64,000 nucleotides of DNA from positions 122,025,648 to 122,089,647 of the forward strand of contig OY821518.1 of the NCBI GenBank assembly GCA_963682025.1. The letters run 5' to 3'. The notes beneath the pieces were generated by a model, which saw only the letters and a program-made list of their open reading frames with translations, ran no database searches and was not told the DNA's origin. Both the position numbers and the translations under genes were made by a program. The DNA comes from Cordilura impudica. Lineage: Eukaryota; Arthropoda; Insecta; Diptera; Scathophagidae. Position 1 is the first letter of the stretch, and every line of letters starts with the position of its first letter. Of this stretch, positions 11,024 to 22,124 are shown in pieces.

Positions 11024-12023
11024 CCCATTTCTTGCGGCTACCAGTTCCAGTCGAGGTAGGAACTTGAAATTTAGCATGTTATCTTCTTTTGGCATAATTA
11101 GAAGAAAGAAAAAAAAATTTCGGAAAAGCTTATAGTTTTCCGGAAAATTCACGTTGCGTTTCCGCAACGCTCGCCAAAAGGGGTAGCAAAAATTATAAAA
11201 AAATATATAAAACTTCGAATTTGGGTGTGAATGGAGATAATATAGATTAAACTACAAAAAATTAATTTTATTCGTTAGCACGATGTAAAAAGTGTTTGTT
11301 AAAGGGTAAAATGGTGGTGGATGGGATGATGGGTGGTGGGATGGGTGGTGGGGGAGTTTGAAAGTATTTGTATTTGGTAAGATGTTCTACGAATATTTTT
11401 ATTTGCGAATTTTAAAATGGACCATAGCAATTAAAATAATATTTCGGAAGCAAAACCCCATAATCTCCTCATATAAGCACTATTCTTAAATTTATTGAAA
11501 ATAAAAATAATTTTCTAATTTTTAAATTTTTTTATTTTACATTTTTCACATGAAAAAGCTGTTTGGCTTTGACACTGACGACAACGTAAATGTTTTCCTG
11601 TATTGATGATGGTGTGATTGATTTTATCACAACGGATCGGTTGATTTGGGTGTGTAAATTTCGAAGCAGGCAAACTACAGCAGAAGCTCTGAACTGAAGT
11701 TGAGACATTGGTGATTCTTTTGCATATTTGTGGCAAATGCAATAGAACTTCCATGCATTCACTAATGCCGCATCCAGAGCATTACTTGAAAGTGGCCAGT
11801 ACCACTTTTTGCCACGAATTCCAATTCGGTAGTTGCTTGTTGCATTGTCAAAAAAATCAACTCCACCCATCGTTTTATTGTATTCGAAAATTGCATTTGG
11901 CATTGGAATGTTTACATATTTTTTCTTTTTTCGATCATACCGCTTTACTTGGTTTAGTGGTTCATCAAGTGTTAATTTCTTATGATTCGTTTAAGATAAC
12001 GAATCTTCAATGGAATTAAATGA

Positions 12024-12776
12024 ATGTTTGGGTTTTGTTCAGCAACAATATTTTCCCACCGTTTGGTCAGCAAAGAATTCATACGTCAACACAATTAGAC
12101 AGGAGCAAAAATATTTATACTAAATATTTTTGGATTGTTTAATAATGTTGTTTTCCCACCGTTTAGTCAGGCAAGGAATTCATACGTCAGCACAATTTGT
12201 GACACGATCATTTATACTAAATATTTTTGATTGTGTTCAATGCGATTGTTTTCTCACCGTTTGGTCAAGCAATGCGTGAGAACTCATACACCAGCATAAT
12301 TGATATTTATACTAAAAATTCTACTACACGTGCGATTCAAATTGCCAGCCAGACAGTATGAAATTCTTTGCTTGCATTGGCTAGGGGAATATATGCATTG
12401 ACTGGCTATGGGAAAATAATATGTTGCTGCATAAACAATTTTCGGTTTTAGTTTTAATTTTTATTTTTTGTTGTTTCTTTTTGTTTATGTAATTTTAATT
12501 TTAATTGTTTTCCCTTTTGTTCGTGTATTTTTAATTCATATATATAGAGCGTGAAAAATAATAAAAATTGTCATTTTACTAATATCTATAATTGAATGCG
12601 TTACTAATATTTATTCTCTTGGTGTACGACCCTGAGAAAAAATACTCTTACCGAAATACTTATCCTTGTGCAACACTTGGAAAAGTAAAAACACAATTTC
12701 ACTATCTTGGTGTACCACCAAGATAAATAATATTTTTTAACTTGAGTGAGGCAAACGAGCCTACACTCTAACACTC
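12024..12776. mobile_element. unidentified insertion inside piggyBac
   Basis: It splits the transposase between VMSN and EPLNQVKRY. TAAATGA occurs on both sides (12017-12023 and 12777-12783) as a likely target duplication. Its first third holds three ~95-base tandem units. The rest is A+T-rich with a short repeated phrase (CTTGGTGTACGACC near 12619 and CTTGGTGTACCACC near 12705). I see no inverted ends and no coding region. Confidence 0.55.
12035..12300. repeat. three ~95-base tandem units
   Basis: Each unit contains TTTTCCCACCGTTT(G/A)GTCAG or a close variant, then AATTCATACGTCA(A/G)CACAATT, then TTTATACTAAATATTTTT. Units start near 12040, 12145 and 12240 and decay to the right. Confidence 0.7.
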
Positions 12777-14733
12777 TAAATGATTGGACATTACGCTGAC
12801 GATAGCATTGTCATTCCAACGTATAGCTGCAATTTCATTTTTTTTGTCAAACGAGAAATGTTGCCACGATCTTCTTTTTTCATCAATTTCATGTCAGTCA
12901 AATTTGCCTTAGCAGTTCTATTATCGCGAACAGTTCCTTGGAAAACAAACAAAAAAATTATTGGGAAACATACTTTTATAAAAATAAATTTAGCACCTGT
13001 TGCGAAATAACCCATGCTAGAAAGGCGACACATAAGTTTGTGCGAGGTGAAAAAATTGTCGAACAGTAACGTGTGCTGGCTTGGTTCATCAACATTAGAC
13101 AACAATCTAAGCACAACATTTTCTCCTAAACCAAATTCCGGAGAATTTTCACTGGATGCGCCACATATGGAATGAATTGAAATAGGTAGCCATCATGTGA
13201 GCACAAGTTCCAAAACTTATATCCGAAACGAAAGGGTTTTCCTCTTATGAATTGTTTGGCAGAATGACGCCCATAGTAAGGTATCATGATGATGAGCAAA
13301 AATTCCAAACTGCATAAATTTTTCATCCAACATATTGTTGAGAGGTGCTACTTTGGTAAACTTGTCACTGGCATTAATTTCGCTGTTGTTACAAACGTGG
13401 AAATACGATTTTATGGCCCTAAAACGGTCTCGATTCATAGCAGCTTTTATGATATCGCAGCGGAATACTGGCTGTATAAGTCGGTTCTTGGTACTTGACG
13501 TATGCCAGAAAAGTATACTATTCCAATAAACTTACGAATTTCGTTGATATCAGTTTTAAGAGATTGATTGTTTTTATCTACATTTGCAAACGTATTGGTA
13601 CTGTTAACAATTAAATTCATGACCTGCTCATCTAGAAACTACTCCAGCATTTGCATTGGGTTTAGATGGCATGTAACAAAATGGTTTTATTGCACTATTA
13701 ACATGTAATCCGTCAAATCAAAAAACAGGTACCAATTTTTCCATAAATTTCTCTTATCTTTTCATTCGACACATCCACTGGAGCCTTTGAAAATTGATTG
13801 CGATGGCTTTTAGACCATTTTGGTGGCTGATAAGAAAAGACACTTTTTTGCGGCTGCGCTACATCAATTTCAAACTCTCCATTTTTTTCGCATGGTATAT
13901 TTGAATTTAGGTCATCAAATGTACATTCTAATTCAACTTCGCCAGCTAATTCATTTGAAACTCTGTTGTCGTCATGCAAAACCTGCACGTTATCATCGAG
14001 GTCTTCACAACCACTCAAAGCATCTACGTGTTCAGGTGGTAAAACAATAATATTTGTAATATCAGCTGAATTCACGTTGAAATGTGTGCTTTCTTCGAGT
14101 TCTCGAAGAGATAAAAATTTTTACGAACCATAATGCCGAGTTTTTTAGTAGACTTTATTCAATTATTTTATTGGCAGCACGAATGTTTTAAATGTACACT
14201 AATGAACCACGAAAAACAAGACCATTCAATTTTAAACAAACTTAGAAAGGCGGGAAAATCAGCTGTGCTAGATATGATAAAAATTGACGCTTTAGCTGCA
14301 GTTAGTCGAGATGGAACGGAACGTAACGCGCAGCTAAAAGTGCTACCGCATTACGCGAACGTTGCGAAAACGCAACATGCGACTTTCACTACACCTGTCG
14401 TGCAATTAAATGGCGCAAATGGCGTAAAATCTTCTGTTTTATCAAATTTGAAGCCTTTCTGATTAGGCAAAAGATATTTCCGAATATTATTATTTTTGCG
14501 TTTTTTGCTAGAACACTGAAAATTCTTCCTCAAAATTTCAAAAATTGCAGGTATTTAAGACACAAAAAAAAACTATCAAAACCATTTTTTTGGTCGAAAT
14601 CCAAAAACAGGTCGATTAGATACATTCGTTGCCTTTCAAAATCAATGTATAGATCATTACAATTTCTCATCAGGCACGCTTCAGAAGTCAAATGGTTCAA
14701 CGTTGCGTTTTCGCAACGCTCGCGCAAAATGGG

Positions 14734-14737
14734 TTAA
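14734..14737. repeat. piggyBac target site duplication, right TTAA
   Basis: Second TTAA, followed by TTTAACTTTCTTAAATA, which continues the duplicated segment and matches the sequence after the single TTAA in copy 2 at 16946. Confidence 0.9.
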
Positions 14738-15428
14738 TTTAACTTTCTTAAATATTTAAAAATATACGTTGTAAAATCAATTTTTGGAGTTTAATTTTTT
14801 TATAATACACTTGCTAGAAAAAGTGTCCATATACTTGAAGAAAATTTTTGAATTTCAGTTAGTTAAAATTTCCAATAAAATTCCTTACATTTTTGTCAAA
14901 TAATTTTTATACACTTCACACCACTGTGCAAAAGGTATTAGCGGGTTTGTCATTCCGTTTCTAACGAATCGAAATAAATTCCGGAGACCCCAAACCCATA
15001 TATTTTCGTGATCCTTATAAGAAGGGAAGTTGACTTATTGATGACTATCTGTCCGTTTGTCTATGGATATCATGATCACACACTCTGTAACTAAAATAGA
15101 CTATTTATTTTTACAGAAAGTCATTTACTATAATCCCGAAGGAGCTGCTATATAAACCGTCATAATCCTTTCCAATGGTGTACTTTTTCCAACAAATACT
15201 CTTTTTCAAAAAGTACCCTTTCTCAAAAAATTGCAGTTGTTTTAATTACACTTATTTTAAAGTACCCATTTAAAAAAATAACCTTTTTTAATAGTACCCC
15301 TTTTTCAAAAAATTATGCTTAAAAAATAATTTTTTTTTAAGTACTCTTTTTCAAAAATTGCAATTTTTAAAAAAAATTTCTCTTTTTTTAAAATTCACCT
15401 TAGAAAGCACCCTTTCTTAAAAAGGTAT

Positions 15429-16250
15429 CAGCCCAATTCTAAATATTCCCAGTGAAATGAGTTGCCGGGGAATTCATTTTTCCCGAGAATAAATCCTCCT
15501 ATTCTAAACAGGCGGGGAGAAGAATAATATGGGAGAGAGAATTTCGATTATTCGAACACAGCTGTTTTGCTTCAGTTGTTTTGTTTTGTTTACGATTTGA
15601 AAAATTTTTGTGGATATTAATAGTAAAACTTCTTTTAAAATCTTTAATAAATTAAAATAAATACAAAAAATGTTCAGTGTAGCGTTTCTGATGGTAGCTG
15701 AAGCAGAAGAGCAGCAGCAGGACAAGACGGAGCAAAGCATGGCAAGAAAGCTACGTGATGCCAACAACCCACTTGAATTGCCTGCTGAGTTTAATTTCCA
15801 CTCCAAATTGCGCCATACCCGGCTTAGCTCCTACTAGCTTCCTTTGATCATCCCGCATGCAACATCAGGGTTGGCTTGCATTGTGTTCAAAAGAACATGA
15901 ATTTTTTTTTGTTACTTTTGACCTGAAAGCAACAGTAATGTCATAATAATATTATTATACAAATTTTTAAATGATATATATTACTATTTTTCATAAAAAT
16001 ATTAAATACTTACATATTTCGCAGCACTCCCTCTCAATTTTTTGGCGGAATTATTCCCAAATTATTCTCCCTTTTATTGATATTCAGAATAGCTACTTTT
16101 TTCCCGGGGAAGAGATTCCCATTTTCGAAGTTCATTCAGGATAATGGTAAATGGGAAAAGAGAAAAAATTCCCGGGGAGATTTTATTAAGAATAGGGGAA
16201 CTGGGAATAGGGAAAAAATTCCCAGGGAATTGTTACTGAGAATTGGGCTG
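15429..16250 (+). mobile_element. PIF/Harbinger-derived element (822 bases)
   Basis: Perfect 12-base inverted ends CAGCCCAATTCT/AGAATTGGGCTG, with weaker similarity continuing inward (CCC.GGGAATT motifs). TAT flanks both ends, while the empty site in copy 2 near 19652 (AAAGCTATACATG) has a single TAT, so the duplication is 3 bases as in PIF/Harbinger. It retains a short N-terminal remnant of a Harbinger-type transposase and is a deletion derivative. Confidence 0.8.
15670..15837 (+). pseudogene. Harbinger transposase N-terminal remnant (55 codons)
   Basis: An ATG-started frame with a Glu/Gln-rich start (AEAEEQQQDKTEQSMA) followed by RKLRDANNPLELPAEF and a basic end to a TAG stop. The phrase LRD..NP.ELP matches the conserved segment just before the catalytic domain of PIF/Harbinger (HARBI1-like) transposases. 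That domain, with its DDE triad, is wholly absent. The ATG has a favourable AAAAATG context. It is either a dead fragment or, at most, a tiny peptide. The assignment rests on one short motif plus the element's 3-base duplication. Confidence 0.6.
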
Positions 16251-16683
16251 TATATCTTTTCTTAAAATGTACCATTTAAAAAGACCCTTTCCGAAAAATT
16301 ACTTTTTTAATAAGGTTTTTAAAAAAAAAAATACTTTTTTAAAGAACCCTTTTTTAAAAAGTACGCTTTTTTGAAAAAAACGCTTTTTGCTTAAGTACCC
16401 ATTTTTATTTTTTTTTTTAAATATCTATTATAAAAACTACCTATTTAAGAAAAGTAAATTTTCATTAAAAAGTACCTTGTGTTAAGAAAGTCACTTTTCT
16501 GTTGTAATTTTTGATATCCTAGCCTGACAGATTATTATGAGATGAAAATTATGAGTAAAAAATAGGCGAGGAAACGGAAATCCTAATTTGCTTGGAGCTT
16601 TGGATTAAAATGCAGCTTCATTTTGGAACATTACCAAAATAACGGGAAGAAAGGGTACTCTGATATGCTAGCCTGACAGATTC

Positions 16684-17073
16684 TTAATTTCAATGTTTAA
16701 ATGTATACACTGACAGACATACAGATAGACAGACGGACGGATGGACATTGCCAAATCGACCCAGAAGATTATTCCGAGTCGATCGACATAATAAAAGATG
16801 AGTTTGGTCAGATATTTTTAGAATTTACACACAACAGCATTACCTCTTATATCCTAACCTCGACTGAGTTCCAAAGAAATATTTATAACTTTTGAGATTT
16901 TTTTTTGATTTTCTTACGTAGCTAATCATAATAGTCTACAAATGTTTAATGGAACTTTCTTAAATATTTAAAAATATACGTTGTAAAATCAATTTTTGGA
17001 GTTTAATTTTTTATTATACACTTGCTAGAAAAGTATCCATATACTTGAAGAAAATTTTTGAAATTCAGATTTT
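16684..17073 (-). mobile_element. duplicated segment, copy 2, left part
   Basis: Near-identical to 10759-11023 joined to 14738-14860, without the piggyBac. It begins directly after the end of copy 1 (16680), so the two copies are in tandem. It holds the diverged mini-me microsatellite (GACAGACGGACGGATGGAC) and the block AAATATACGTTGTAAAATC. Confidence 0.8.
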
Positions 17074-17199
17074 TAAAAAATTCCAATTTGTATGTTTTCT
17101 GTTAAAATATATGCATTCGTTGGAGTGGTCTTTTAATACTTGTTATTATTAGCTTATATAATGTTCGTCGGAATAATTTTTTTTTTAATTTCTAATTTA

Positions 17200-18913
17200 C
17201 AGTCAACTCCGGCCTAACCGCCCTTTCGTTAAATGGAATAATTCGTTATATCGAAATTTTTTTGTTATTATTTTATTAGATTTATATAAGAAATGAATTT
17301 ACATGATAGAAATTAATAAATGTTTTTGCACATTTTGTACATTTTCAAAGCTAAAGTAAAATAAATACTTCCAACTACACCCTCAATTTTGTACTGATTT
17401 TTTTTAAATGTTATATGGCTTGAAGATAAATCTATAGATTTGTGTCTTGTTATAATATTTAAAGTTTTCTGAACTGCTTCCTCATGAAGTTCTCTTAAGA
17501 CCAAAGACTTGATAAAGTCTACGTGGTTCTGTTAACTGGATTGAAAGCGTGCACGTTTCCAAGCTTTTGATTGCATTAATATGACTTTTTTTGTTGCAAT
17601 TGTTGGTATGTCGTCTACAATTTTAATATGACATTTCAACGATATCATCCTGATTCCAGTTGTTTAAATCATTTAAATACAAAAACAAATTTTAAATACG
17701 TAAACGAAAGTGTTATAAATACAGCTTACGTTTGGACAACCTGAAGTCAACAGTCATGCACATCATTTCATCTTGTTGCATCATCTTTGCCAGTGAAATT
17801 TAATCTTCTTCATCAAATTTCAAGTTCTCTGAATATATATAATTTTATTCCAGTTCTTTGCTAACGTATGTATGCATTAAATTATACCAAGCGAAGGCAT
17901 TAATGGAATTTGCTTCATAATTATTAAGGGATTAAAAAAAAACAACAATATTTTCTGATGCAAATGACACAATTTTGGCTAAGAAACTATTCCGGTGTTT
18001 TAATTTCATTAAACGAATATCATTTTTATCCATTGGTCGGATAAGGGCTATTATGTTTGGAGGCATATATATTGCATATATTTTGTTATTCTTTGTAGAT
18101 TTGATTAAATCTTCTGGAGGAGGGTGACTTGGTACGTTGGCAGCAATCAATAAAGACTTAATTAGTGGATTATTTGATTCTAAGGAGGATTCTATCGGCA
18201 AACAAAAACATGTTTTAAACCTGCATTCGAAAATTAACTTCATACTAACCTCGGGGACGCACATTGGAAAAAACAAATTTTAAATATTTCAAGCAGTTTT
18301 AGCACGAATATAATTTATAGACAAAACTTTTTTTTCGAAGCGAGCGTTGCATTTCAATTTTTTTTGTAGAATGCAGTGAACTATAGTCACTCTTTCTTTT
18401 GATATCTTATGCCGGGGCAGTAGATTCTCCAGCATCTTCAAATAGAGCCTCGTTTCGTCGGCATAGAAAATTACATCATACACTAAACTGCTCTCTCTTG
18501 TAATATTTTCTAATCTTGTTTAAATGGCTCCACTAAAGCTGGTCTTGATGGTAAGTTTTCAGCTGATTCCTGAAGAAGTCTTATGTCATATCTCCTTTTG
18601 AATCTGGCTAACTAACCGCCACTTATTTTGTATTTATATAGCTTTTGATTTAAATACCATTCCATTCAGTGGTACAAATTTGTTACTTTGGCTGAGGGAC
18701 CAGTTGCAGAGGTTCTTCTCCATTCTTGGATACTCACCTTTTTTAAGTTATCGCAGATCTTTTGAGACAGAATTGATAGCTTCCAAATTTGACATAATTC
18801 TTCATTTCAATTTCTAAATGAAGATTTTGAAATCCCACATTTCTGTAAAGTTGCGCTAAAGCTTATGCCTGCCTCTTTTACAATCATCAAACATATGTAC
18901 TGGGCTTTGACTG
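17200..18913 (-). mobile_element. pogo/Tigger-like DNA transposon
   Basis: The left end is CAGTCAACTCCGGCCTAACC after TA. The right end is GGGCTTTGACTG before TA, and a second TTTGACTGTA lies 10 bases further on, so the exact end is uncertain. TA duplication and a CAGT start fit the pogo branch of Tc1/mariner. A broken transposase lies on the minus strand. The surrounding 17074-17199 and 18914-19065 are also absent from copy 1. Confidence 0.7.
17932..18900 (-). pseudogene. Tigger/jerky-like transposase (pseudogene)
   Basis: Minus-strand pieces in order: near 18880-18790 a helix-turn-helix-like start (KEAGISFSATLQKCGIS); near 18600 RFKRRYDIRLLQESAENL (DNA-binding region); 18483-18289 FYADETRLYLKMLENLLPRH and SKERVTIV (first catalytic Asp in ADET); 18200-17960 SLLIAANVPSHPPPEDLI and YMPPNIIALIRPMDKNDIR. 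In intact pogo enzymes the second motif reads LDNAPSHP and its Asp is catalytic; here it is AANVPSHP, so that Asp is lost. Frameshifts separate the pieces. Function would have been cut-and-paste transposition. Confidence 0.8.
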
Positions 18914-19065
18914 TATTTGACTGTACTGGGGAACATGCATTCGTTCGAAGGATTTTTTAGTATGTAATTATTAGTAAATAGGAATATATATCCCAATTCA
19001 TTTGTTTTCTATAGAAGTATTTGTAAATAAGAAATCAAAAAATTTTTATAGTGTACAATTATGAA

Positions 19066-20056
19066 TAATAGTTAAAATTTCCAATAAAATTCCTTACATT
19101 TTTGTAAAATAGTTTTTATACACTTCACACCACTGTGCACAAGGTATTAGTGGGTTTGTCATTCCGTTTCTAACGAATCGACATAAATTCCGGAGACCCC
19201 AAACCCATATATTTTCGTGATCCTTATAAGAAGGGAAGTTGACTTATTGATGACCATCTGTCCGTTTGTCTGTGGATATCATGATCACACACTTTGTAAC
19301 TAAAATAGACTATTTATTTTTACAGAAAGTCGTTTACTACCATCCCGAAGGAGCTGCTATATAAGCAGTCATAATCGGTTCCAATGGTGTACTTTTTTCC
19401 AAAAAAAACTCTTTTTCAAAAAGTACCCTTTCTCAAAAAATTGCCATTGTTTTAATTACACTTATTTTAAAATACCCATTTAAAAAAAAATAACCTTTTT
19501 TAATAGTACCTCTTTTTTCAAAAAATTATGCTTAAAAAATAAATTTTTTTTAAGTACTCTTTTTCAAAAATTTCCAATTTTTTAAAAAAATTTCTCTTTT
19601 TTTAAAATTCACCTTTTGTTAAAAAGCACCCTTTCTTAAAAAGCTATACATGTTCTTAAAATGTACCATTTAAAAAGTCCCTTTCCGAAAAGGCGTATTT
19701 TTTAACAAGGTTTTTTCAAAAAAAAAATACTTTTTTAAAGTACCCTTTTTTAAAAAGTACGCTTTTTTGAAAAAAAAAACACTTTTTGCTTAAGTACCCT
19801 TTTTTATGTTTTTTAAATATCTATTATAAAAACTACCTATTTAAGAAAAGTAAATGTTCATTAAAAAGTACCTTGTGTTAAGAAAGTCTCTTTTCTTTTG
19901 TAATTTTTGATATGCTAGCCTGACAGATTCTTATGAGATGAAGATTATGAGTAAAAAATAGGCGAGGAAACGGAAAACCTAATTTGCTGGGAGCTTTGGA
20001 TAAAAATGCAACTTCGTTTTGGAACATTACCAAAATAACGGGAAGAAAGGGTAACT
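19066..20056 (+). mobile_element. duplicated segment, copy 2, right part (INE-1-like)
   Basis: About 95% similar by eye to 14862-15428 joined to 16251-16650. It shows TCCAATAAAATTCCTTAC, the INE-1 block order, the AAAAAGTACCC series and the end block GGCGAGGAAACGGAAAACC to AACGGGAAGAAAGGGTA. It is uninterrupted, so it gives the pre-insertion sequence for the Harbinger derivative in copy 1. Confidence 0.8.
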
Positions 20057-20289
20057 CTGTACCTATTTTAAAACACAACAACTTTAGATTCACTACAAAT
20101 GTCGAAAAATGTAATATTATGGCCCAACTTTTGCATCTAAACATTAATTTTTCCACAAATTAGGTGGGAGTGAGTTTGCTCGCAAGCTAATGATTTAGTT
20201 CAATCCTTTAATATCTTCCAAAAAAAATCGCTTAAATTATAAACCGTCGTTTTTAGTTGATTTTTAAAACAAAGCTAATTTCCGCTCGA

Positions 20290-20750
20290 TTTCAAGAAAG
20301 CAAAAATTATTCCAATTCGAGCGCCAAAACAAACCTGCAGATAGCCCCTCTTCCTATCGTCCAGTTAGCCTGTTGTCATCCCTAGGTAAAACGTTTTAGA
20401 GAATAATAAATGAATAATACCACAATGTTGTTTTTTTATTGAACCTAATGGAATTTCCCCTAGCCATTAATTCGGATTCCGAAAGCAGCATAACGCAGTT
20501 TAAGTTTGGAAAACAAAAGCTTAATATTCAAACTAATTTCTCATGGCATAATATTTCATGCAGCTCTTATGTGGACTAAAAGTGCAACCTGTCTTATTAA
20601 AAAACTGCAAATCGCACAAAAAAATACTCACACTTATATATAATCTTCCCTGGTTCTTTTCTACACTTAGTCTTCATACAATTTCGAATAGAGATCTTGC
20701 TGTTTCTTGATTAAACAAGTTGACTACAAACTTTTATGCCAGATGCAGTA
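20290..20750 (+). pseudogene. jockey-like LINE reverse transcriptase relic
   Basis: Short conserved phrases in shifting frames: KAKIIPIRAPKQT, then SSYRPVSLLSSLGKTF and RIINE, the N-terminal RT region of jockey-type ORF2. Near 20650 IPWFFSTLSLHT and DLAVS*LNKLTTNFYAR recall the ORF2 C-terminus (usually PWYVRN..LH.DL...). The centre of the RT, including YADD, is missing. It is an old, heavily deleted copy, recognised from motif order only. Confidence 0.65.
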
Positions 20751-21110
20751 GCTTTTATTACAATAAAATAAAAAATCTTCAAAAGGATTTTTTTTTTTTA
20801 ATTTTGCATACAGTAGAATTATAATATATAAATGTATATAATTTTGTAAATTACTATTAACTATTAAGAAAAAAAGTAATAAAAGTTGAACTATTTATAT
20901 ATATATACATTTATTTAAGATGAAAATGTATATATGTATTATTTAAACAAAATAAAAATGAAAAAAAAATAAATAATTTGGAAAATAATCGAACACCCGA
21001 GTTGTTAAAATTTTTATATATCACTGCTTTATTTTAATTGTTTTGATAATTTGTTACATATATATGTTTATTTTATTAATTTTTTTTTGAGAAAATACAT
21101 AAATTAGAAA
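20751..21110. other. A+T-rich low-complexity DNA
   Basis: Runs of A and T with short TATATA tracts. Nothing recognised. Confidence 0.6.
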
Positions 21111-22106
21111 ACAAGTAAGAGTGTTAAATTCGGCTATACCGAATCTTTGATACCCCCCACCTGGGTTTTACGTTTACATTAATATCTGGACTTCTTGCAC
21201 TATTTGTAACAAATGTATATAAAATATTTGAATATGTAAACACTTTGATAAACCTGTTAATGAATTATTGCAACAAATGCTATGAATTTTCAGCATTTTA
21301 TAGAGGTGTCTACATATTTTAGGTCATAAATTGGTACAATGACACCCGATTTATCCCATTTTAAATACTAACCTGATGCAGATAATTACAAACAATATTA
21401 AGTTTAACCAGGTAAATGGTTTATTTTGTAATTTTCTTTTTAATTTAAATTTTTTAATATAAAGATGCATTTTATTTTTTACAATCCTTTTCAATTTTCC
21501 AAAACACATTTGTGAGTCCGCATCGATCAACTTTCAACTCTTCCTTGTTTTTATTGTATTAAATCTATCTTTGTGTCTTTAAATTAATTAAGATAAATAA
21601 GATGAAAATATTGAACAAATTGTTTTTTTTTTTAGTTAATATCTGAACATTTTACTGATACAAGGCAAAACTAAAACAGCCAAAAATTTCAGTTAAAACT
21701 ATTTTGAATGTATTTGATAAATATCGCATAATTTTTTTCAATTTTAAACTTTAAAGTCTTTTTTTAAGTCTGGTAATAACTCTATAATATGAAGGAAGTA
21801 AATGTGTGGATTCTTTAATAACAATGACAAGTATAAAATACTTTTTTGTGCATTACATTAAAATATTATAAATTTGAACATAATTTATTTTAGAAACATA
21901 ATTAATTTTAGAAAAATACAGAAATACAGGAAATAAAGATTTTGCTTCAGTTAGTTGAGAGACGAGAAACTAATGGATGGCTGTAACAGGTCAAAGGTGA
22001 CGACTATAAATGCAGATGCAAAGCTTGTGAAAAAATATTAAAATACGATAAATCAGATCTAATTATACAAGCTAATAACCACTGTTATAAAAAATCTTTT
22101 AAAACC
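21111..22106 (+). mobile_element. Helentron-like end plus zinc-finger exon, copy 1
   Basis: It starts AACAAGTAAGAGTGTTAAAT, then the palindrome ATTCGGCTATACCGAAT and TTTGATACC. The mini-me elements end, in reverse, with a palindrome plus TTACTTGTT, so these ends look related. About 1 kb of similarity to 62513-63561 follows, ending with a finger-coding stretch at about 21950-22106 (GDDYKCRCKACEKILKYDKS). Both copies lose similarity at the same codon region (KKSFKT). Confidence 0.65.
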
Positions 22107-22124
22107 AAGAACAAATATTCTGTT
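21950..22124 (+). pseudogene. hAT-type N-terminal zinc finger fragment, copy 1
   Basis: The frame reads LVERRETNGWL, a stop, then QVKGDDYKCRCKACEKILKY and DKSDLIIQANNHCYKKSFKT. A WL..V.GD...C..C......L..H...H.KK layout is typical of the BED/TTF-type finger at the start of hAT transposases. Here the first His position is Gln, whereas the copy at 63394 has His. No catalytic domain follows. It cannot be a working transposase. Confidence 0.55.

Larger units (their letters stand above)
11515..14075 (-). pseudogene. piggyBac transposase (pseudogene, split by insertion)
   Basis: Read on the minus strand. 14075-13713 is the acidic N-terminal region. 13438-13217 contains NRDRFRAIKSYFHVCNN and LDEKFMQFG (first catalytic Asp region). 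13114-12791 contains HTLLFDNFFTSHKL (second Asp), then a 60-base GT-AG intron at 12996-12937 whose removal restores ATGTVRDNR. After a shift the frame reads AIRWNDNAIVSVMSN. Beyond the insertion, 12000-11532 gives EPLNQVKRYDRKKKKYV and YNKTMGGVDFFDNATSNYRI (third Asp), then RGKKWYWPL. The C-terminal cysteine-rich tail (CRQCQSQTAFSCEKC) lies in another frame to 11515. The family is about 590 residues. Several frameshifts plus the insertion make it dead. Confidence 0.85.
11024..14733 (-). mobile_element. piggyBac-family DNA transposon with internal insertion
   Basis: Ends CCCATTTC...AAATGGG flanked by TTAA on both sides. This is the piggyBac signature, with precise TTAA use by the transposase. 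It carries a broken piggyBac transposase on the minus strand and a 0.75-kb foreign insertion (12024-12776). A palindromic block GTTGCGTTTTCGCAAC occurs at the right end (14702), as TTGCGTTTCCGCAA near the left end (11153) and reversed at 14362, giving asymmetric subterminal repeats. The nearby G-rich tract at 11310-11352 (GGTGG repeats) is also inside it. Confidence 0.9.
14895..16680 (+). mobile_element. INE-1-like element in duplicated segment, copy 1
   Basis: It starts with the diverged end TATACACTTCACACC (compare TATACCCTC...GAGGGTATA at 30726 and 56790). It then has GTTTGTCATTCCGTTTCTAA, GTGATCCTTATAAG and TCTGTCCGTTTGTC, the order of blocks in Drosophila INE-1/DINE-1. The remainder is a long series of degenerate AAAAAGTACCCTTT units. 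A Harbinger derivative interrupts it at 15429-16250. Copy 2 is at 19066-20056. Confidence 0.7.
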
